A stretch of DNA of 64,000 nucleotides. Origin: an uncultured Paracoccaceae bacterium. Lineage in GTDB: Bacteria; Pseudomonadota; Alphaproteobacteria; Rhodobacterales; Rhodobacteraceae. Each line of letters starts with the position of its first letter. Position 1 is the first letter of the stretch. The notes beneath the pieces are model-generated. The model was not told the DNA's origin and searched no databases. It saw only the letters and a program-made list of their open reading frames with translations. The position numbers were made by a program, and so were the translations under genes. Where the stretch lies: contig CANNCO010000002.1 of NCBI GenBank assembly GCA_947503175.1, positions 496,001 to 560,000 of the forward strand, in the 5' to 3' direction. Shown one piece after another: positions 60,337 through 64,000 of this stretch.

Positions 60337-60746
60337 TGACCCCGGAACTCACCGTCCTCGCCCTCGCAGGGCTGTTGCAAGTGTTGCAATACGTGCTGAT
60401 GTCGGTTCCGGCCAATATGGAACTGGGCGTCGGCAAAACGGCCAGCCCGCGGGATCGCGAACGGCTGGGCGGTGCCATCGAAGACCTGCTTTCGCCGAAG
60501 ACCGCGCGCCTGCTTCGGGCGCTGAACAACCACTTCGAGGGCCTGATCCTGTTCACCCTCGCGGTCGTCGTCGTCACGCTCTCGGACCAGTCCACCCCCT
60601 TCACCGCCACCTGCGCCTGGGCCTATCTTGCCGCCCGCGTGGCCTATGTGCCCGCCTACTACTTCGGCCTGTCGCCCTGGCGGTCGGTGATCTGGTTCGT
60701 GGGCTTCGGCGCCACCATCGCCATGCTGATCTCGGCGCTCATCTGA
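60336..60746 (+). CDS. MAPEG family membrane protein 2
   Basis: This 136-residue MAPEG paralogue follows the first with a one-base overlap. It has ARLLRALNNHFEGLILFTLAVVVVTLSDQSTPFTATCAWAYLAARVAYVPAYYFGLSPWRSVIWFVGF, with the N-N-H-x-E-G motif kept more completely than in the first copy. About four helices are predicted. The tandem suggests a local duplication followed by divergence. It ends 77 bp before lpd, in the gap with the 11-bp repeat array. Confidence 0.88.
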   Translation: MTPELTVLALAGLLQVLQYVLMSVPANMELGVGKTASPRDRERLGGAIEDLLSPKTARLLRALNNHFEGLILFTLAVVVVTLSDQSTPFTATCAWAYLAARVAYVPAYYFGLSPWRSVIWFVGFGATIAMLISALI

Positions 60747-60754
60747 AAACAATC

Positions 60755-60798
60755 ATGCGCATGGTATGCGCATAACATACACATCGAATACACATACG
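60755..60798 (+). repeat. Four phased 11-bp tandem repeats in the lpd leader
   Basis: Consecutive units ATGCGCATGGT, ATGCGCATAAC, ATACACATCGA and ATACACATACG begin at 60755, 60766, 60777 and 60788, exactly 11 bp apart. The shared core is AT(G/A)C(G/A)CAT; the first two cores are self-palindromic. The array ends 25 bp before the lpd ATG and fills most of the 77-bp gap. Spacing near one helical turn fits a protein-binding array, though simple-repeat origin is possible. Confidence 0.7.
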
Positions 60799-60823
60799 AC
60801 GAAACACAAGGACAAGAACCCAA

Positions 60824-62212
60824 ATGGCAAGCTATGACGTGATCGTAATCGGCTCGGGCCCCGGCGGCTATGTCTGCGCCATCCGCTGCGCCCAGCTCGG
60901 TCTGAAAACCGCCTGCGTCGAGGGCCGCGACACGCTGGGCGGCACCTGCCTGAACATCGGCTGTATCCCGTCCAAGGCACTTCTGCATGCGAGCCATATG
61001 CTGCATGAGGCCGAGCACAACTTCACCTCCATGGGCCTGATGGGTAAATCCCCGTCCGTCGACTGGAAGAAGATGCTGGCCTACAAGGACGACGTGATCA
61101 GCCAGAACACCAAGGGCATTGAATTTCTTTTTAAAAAGAACAAGATAGACTGGCTGAAAGGCTGGGGCTCGATCCCGGAGCCGGGCAAGGTAAAGGTCGG
61201 CGATGACGTACACGAGGCGAAAAACATCGTCATCGCGACAGGGTCCGAGTCCTCAAACCTTCCGGGTGTCACCATCGACGAACAGGTCGTCGTCACATCG
61301 ACCGGCGCGCTCGAACTGCCGAAAATCCCGAAAAAGCTGGTCGTCATCGGCGCCGGCGTCATCGGTCTCGAAATGGGCTCGGTCTATGCCCGCCTTGGCT
61401 CTGAGGTAACGGTAATAGAATACCTCGACCAGATCACCCCCGGCATGGATGCCGAGGTTCAAAAAACCTTCCAGCGCATCCTCAAAAAACAAGGCCTCAC
61501 CTTCATCATGAGCGCCGCCGTTCAAGGCGTCGAAGCGCTGAAAACAAAGGCAAAAGTCAGCTACAAGCTCCGCAAGGACGACAGCGAACACACGATGGAC
61601 GCCGATACCGTTCTCGTCGCCACAGGCCGTCGCCCCTATACGGACGGTTTGGGCCTCGCGGAGCTTGGGCTGGAGGTCACGGACCGTGGCATGGTCAAGA
61701 CCGAAGACCACTGGAAAACAAACATCCCCGGCATCTATGCCATCGGCGACGCCATCGCGGGGCCAATGCTGGCGCATAAGGCGGAAGATGAAGGCATGGC
61801 CGTTGCCGAAACCATCGCGGGCCAGAAAGGCCATGTGAATTACGGGGTGATCCCGGGTGTGATCTATACCCACCCGGAAGTCGCAAGTGTCGGTGCCACC
61901 GAACAGGATCTTAAGGATCAGGGCCGCGCCTATAAAACTGGCAAGTTCTCATTCATGGGGAACGGGCGTGCAAAGGCCAACTTCGCGGGCGACGGTTTCG
62001 TCAAGATCCTCGCCGACGCAGAAACCGATCGCATCCTCGGCGCGCATCTGATCGGCCCGATGGCTGGCGACCTGATCCACGAGATCTGTGTTGCCATGGA
62101 GTTTGGCGCGGCCGCCGAGGACCTCGCGCGAACCTGTCACGCCCATCCGACCTATTCCGAGGCGGTGCGCGAGGCGGCACTCGCCTGCGGCGACGGCCCG
62201 ATCCACAGCTAG
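60824..62212 (+). CDS. lpd: Dihydrolipoyl dehydrogenase
   Basis: This 462-residue E3 flavoenzyme reoxidises lipoamide in the 2-oxoglutarate (and other) dehydrogenases. It has [25 protein letters not shown] (FAD), the redox disulfide [41 protein letters not shown] (NAD), [22 protein letters not shown] and the C-terminal [11 protein letters not shown] (catalytic His-Glu). The ATG follows AAGGAC. Placement after sucA-sucB suggests it serves OGDH. The phased repeats upstream imply its own regulation. Confidence 0.97.
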   Translation: MASYDVIVIGSGPGGYVCAIRCAQLGLKTACVEGRDTLGGTCLNIGCIPSKALLHASHMLHEAEHNFTSMGLMGKSPSVDWKKMLAYKDDVISQNTKGIEFLFKKNKIDWLKGWGSIPEPGKVKVGDDVHEAKNIVIATGSESSNLPGVTIDEQVVVTSTGALELPKIPKKLVVIGAGVIGLEMGSVYARLGSEVTVIEYLDQITPGMDAEVQKTFQRILKKQGLTFIMSAAVQGVEALKTKAKVSYKLRKDDSEHTMDADTVLVATGRRPYTDGLGLAELGLEVTDRGMVKTEDHWKTNIPGIYAIGDAIAGPMLAHKAEDEGMAVAETIAGQKGHVNYGVIPGVIYTHPEVASVGATEQDLKDQGRAYKTGKFSFMGNGRAKANFAGDGFVKILADAETDRILGAHLIGPMAGDLIHEICVAMEFGAAAEDLARTCHAHPTYSEAVREAALACGDGPIHS

Positions 62213-62247
62213 GGCAAGGCAGCTCTCTTGCGGGGATGCCGGGAGGC

Positions 62248-62922
62248 TCACGTCGCCAGAAGCTTCAGCCCCTGTGTCACATCCGTCCGGACCGCAAGCC
62301 GCAGGCCCGGCTCGTCCCCGGCCCGGAGGGCCGCGATGATCGCGCGGTGTCCGGCCGGGGCCTCGGTGCGTCGCAGACGCCCGTACAGCTTGCGCATCGT
62401 CGGCCCGAGTTGCAGCCATACCGTTTCGGCCGTGGCCAGCATCGCCGGGGCCTGCGCGCGCAGGTAAAGCGTGCGGTGAAACTCCAGATTGGTGCGGATG
62501 TATCCGACCGCATCGCCTTGGTCGACGGCATCGGATAGCACGCCGTTGATCGACTGCAGCCGTTCGATCAGGGCCAGATGCGCCCGCGGAAGCGCCCGGC
62601 TGGCCAGTTCCGTTTCCAGAAGCGCCCGCAGGGCGGCCAGTTCCTCTATCCGGTCGGGTGCTAGGTCAGGCGTCGCAACGCGGCCCGATTGCGACAGGCT
62701 GAGCGCCCCTTCGGCAACCAGACGCCGCACCGCTTCACGCGCCGGCGTCATGGAAACCTCGAACTGCGCTCCGATGCCCCGGAGGGTCAGGCTGGCCCCG
62801 GGCGCAAGCTCACCATGCATGATCTGGCTGCGCAACGCGCGATAGACCCTTTCATGCGCGGCGGACGGGGCCGCCTGCGATGCGGTGCCGGTCGGCTCGG
62901 ACTGGCGGGACTGGATCAGCAT
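62248..62922 (-). CDS. GntR/FCD family transcriptional regulator
   Basis: This 224-residue FadR-subfamily regulator has an N-terminal winged HTH (VYRALRSQIMHGELAPGASLTLRGIGAQFEVSMTPAREAVRRLVAEGALSLSQSGRVATP). An all-helical FCD ligand domain follows, with IEELAALRALLETELA and the metal/acid-binding histidines (NLEFHRTLYLRA; GHRAIIAALRAGD). Such regulators sense organic acids or sugars acids. It is beside lpd, convergent. Its own upstream region has paired sites (62930-62958) like those before sdh and suc, making it the best local candidate for a TCA-cycle regulator. Confidence 0.92.
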   Translation of the reverse strand: MLIQSRQSEPTGTASQAAPSAAHERVYRALRSQIMHGELAPGASLTLRGIGAQFEVSMTPAREAVRRLVAEGALSLSQSGRVATPDLAPDRIEELAALRALLETELASRALPRAHLALIERLQSINGVLSDAVDQGDAVGYIRTNLEFHRTLYLRAQAPAMLATAETVWLQLGPTMRKLYGRLRRTEAPAGHRAIIAALRAGDEPGLRLAVRTDVTQGLKLLAT

Positions 62923-62929
62923 GGTTCAG

Positions 62930-62958
62930 TGTGACCACGCTCCGGACCTGTGGTCAAT
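62930..62958 (-). promoter_or_regulatory. Paired TGTGANCA-like sites upstream of the GntR gene
   Basis: TGTGACCACG begins at 62930 and TGTGGTCAAT at 62949, 19 bp apart. Within them TGACCAC (62932-62938) and GTGGTCA (62950-62956) form a perfect 7-bp inverted repeat. They sit 8-36 bp upstream of the regulator's start, a good place for autoregulation. They match TGTGATCACA at 8 and 7 of 10 positions. Confidence 0.45.
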
Positions 62959-63652
62959 CGCCCTTTGCAGGGTCGAAACGGACCCGGTGCAGACCTGGCC
63001 CTTCGTTCCTCAACCAATCCCGGTGTCTCTGCCAATCCGGGCAAAGCCCCTCCACCACCCGCCAAAAGGCTGGCGAATGATCCATTTGCACCAGATGCGC
63101 GACCTCATGGGCCGCCACGTAATCCAGGATTCTGGGCGGTGCCATGGCCAGCCGCCAAGAGTACATCAGACGCCCTTCACTGGTACAGGACCCCCAGCGG
63201 GACCGCGTGTCACGCAGGCTGATCGCCCGGTAGCCCACGCCAAGTCTTTCTGCATAAGCATCCGACGCTGCCGACAACCGCTCGCGCGCCAACGTCTTCA
63301 GAAACGCCATTGCAGCCGGACCGGGTCGCGCGGCCGGCACCCAGAGCATTCCATCGTTCAGCTTCGGACCACGGCGGCCCCACAGCGCGACAGTCACATC
63401 GCGCCCCTCGACCGGCAAAACCGCCCCCTCTTTCACCGTCATACTGTCTGGCGCACGGGCCTGCGCCGCGGAAATCCAGTCGGCACGGTCCCGCGCGAAA
63501 TCTAGCGCTTCATCGGCACAGGCGCGGGTGGGCATAGTCAGCGTCACCCGTCCATCCAGCGACGACACGCGCAAGGAAAGCCGCCGTGCCCGCGACGAGC
63601 GGCGCAAGGTAATCTCGATCGGCGGATCGCCGTCCAGATACGCGTCTGTCAT
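62954..63652 (-). CDS. YgjP-like zinc metallopeptidase
   Basis: This 232-residue protein belongs to the YgjP/WLM (DUF45) family. The zinc site is AAHEVAHLVQMDHSPAFW (H-E-x-x-H at ~residues 182-186 with a third histidine). Upstream are SLRDTRSRWGSCTSEGRLMYSWRLAMAPP and a beta-rich N-terminus (LSLRVSSLDGRVTLTMPTRA). The family is linked to SprT-like peptidases; the substrate is unknown. It lies just upstream of the GntR gene on the same strand, whose operator sites overlap its last codon. Confidence 0.9.
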   Translation of the reverse strand: MTDAYLDGDPPIEITLRRSSRARRLSLRVSSLDGRVTLTMPTRACADEALDFARDRADWISAAQARAPDSMTVKEGAVLPVEGRDVTVALWGRRGPKLNDGMLWVPAARPGPAAMAFLKTLARERLSAASDAYAERLGVGYRAISLRDTRSRWGSCTSEGRLMYSWRLAMAPPRILDYVAAHEVAHLVQMDHSPAFWRVVEGLCPDWQRHRDWLRNEGPGLHRVRFDPAKGD

Positions 63653-63796
63653 GCCAGCTTTTCCGTCACCGCTCTTGTTCCCTGCCCGTCACAACTCTAC
63701 CTTGCCCGCAGATTACCCGAAAGCCTTTGACAGGCTATTGCCTTTATGGCAGTTGCCACCGGGATTTCGCCAGACATAGCAGACGAAGGAAAGCAC

Positions 63797-64000
63797 ATGC
63801 CCAAAGAAGAATGGGGCACGAAGCGGGTTTGCCCCACCACCGGAAAGCGATTCTACGACCTGAACAAGTCGCCGATCGTCAGCCCCTATACCGGCGAGGT
63901 CGTGAACCTCGACACCGGCAAGGGCAGCCGCATGATGGTGGCCGACAAGGCCGACAAGGATGCCAAGAAAGCAGAAGAGACCGAGGACGAAGAAGTTGTT
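63797..64000 (+). CDS. TIGR02300 (FYDLN) family protein, N-terminal part
   Basis: The first 68 codons read MPKEEWGTKRVCPTTGKRFY, then DLNKSPIVSPYTGEVVNLDT, then a run of Asp/Lys/Glu before the window ends. The KRVCPxTGxRFYDLNxxP core is the TIGR02300 'FYDLN acid' signature of alphaproteobacteria, with a cysteine that could be part of a ribbon, and an acidic C-terminal tail. Function is unknown. The ATG at 63797 follows GAAGGAAAG. The gene continues past the right edge. Confidence 0.88.
   Translation, partial: MPKEEWGTKRVCPTTGKRFYDLNKSPIVSPYTGEVVNLDTGKGSRMMVADKADKDAKKAEETEDEEVV

Overview
The window is high-GC, densely packed chromosomal DNA from an alphaproteobacterium, most likely a Rhodobacteraceae/Roseobacter-group bacterium. 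The evidence is gene content: an RpoHII-type heat-shock sigma factor, ethylmalonyl-CoA pathway genes (ccr, ecm, mch, mcl2), an HvrA-like H-NS protein, a LuxR/LuxI pair next to ccr, small TIGR02300/DUF1194/DUF1737 proteins, and an sdh-mdh-suc TCA block. I see no rRNA, tRNA, insertion sequence, prophage or CRISPR array.

Layout. 1-9.7 kb is housekeeping: partial coaBC, a ChaN-like protein, rpoHII, a phosphatase, a GST, comM/yifB, an HSL-type hydrolase, gshB, yraN, rsmI and a PBP-activator lipoprotein. 9.7-20.3 kb carries glnD, murJ, a rhomboid-like protein lacking catalytic residues, trpS, a structured RNA candidate, a compositionally odd alpha/beta hydrolase, ilvE, a universal stress protein, nfuA-like, tsaB and rimI. 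20.4-25.8 kb is a BMP-type nucleoside ABC transporter operon with an embedded LysE exporter. 25.9-31.5 kb has a TSUP exporter with its TIGR02186 partner, an SDR, a helicase and a quorum-sensing luxR-luxI module. 31.7-37 kb holds ccr, an acyltransferase, ecm and hvrA. 37-39.5 kb has deoD, an aldo/keto reductase, a frameshifted small gene and a secreted protein.

39.5-63 kb is central carbon metabolism. The sdhCDAB operon is interrupted by a lipoprotein and a methyltransferase-glycosyltransferase fusion. Next is a tightly overlapping operon mcl2-nnrU-DUF1737-mch-DUF1194. Then come mdh, sucC, two secreted proteins, sucD, a DUF805 protein, sucA, sucB, a lipoprotein, two MAPEG proteins and lpd. A GntR/FCD regulator, a YgjP-like protease and the start of a TIGR02300 gene close the window.

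The most interesting signals are regulatory. Paired TGTGATCACA palindromes lie 20-21 bp apart upstream of both sdh and suc, and a degenerate pair with 19-bp spacing precedes the GntR gene, suggesting one TCA-cycle regulon. Four phased 11-bp repeats fill the lpd leader. A perfect CtrA-type box (TTAA-N7-TTAAC) precedes the quorum-sensing genes and a one-mismatch copy precedes comM. An inverted repeat overlaps the luxI ribosome-binding site. A 6-3-6 palindrome recurs upstream of ccr, ecm and mcl2. These sites were read by eye; the regulatory assignments are inference.
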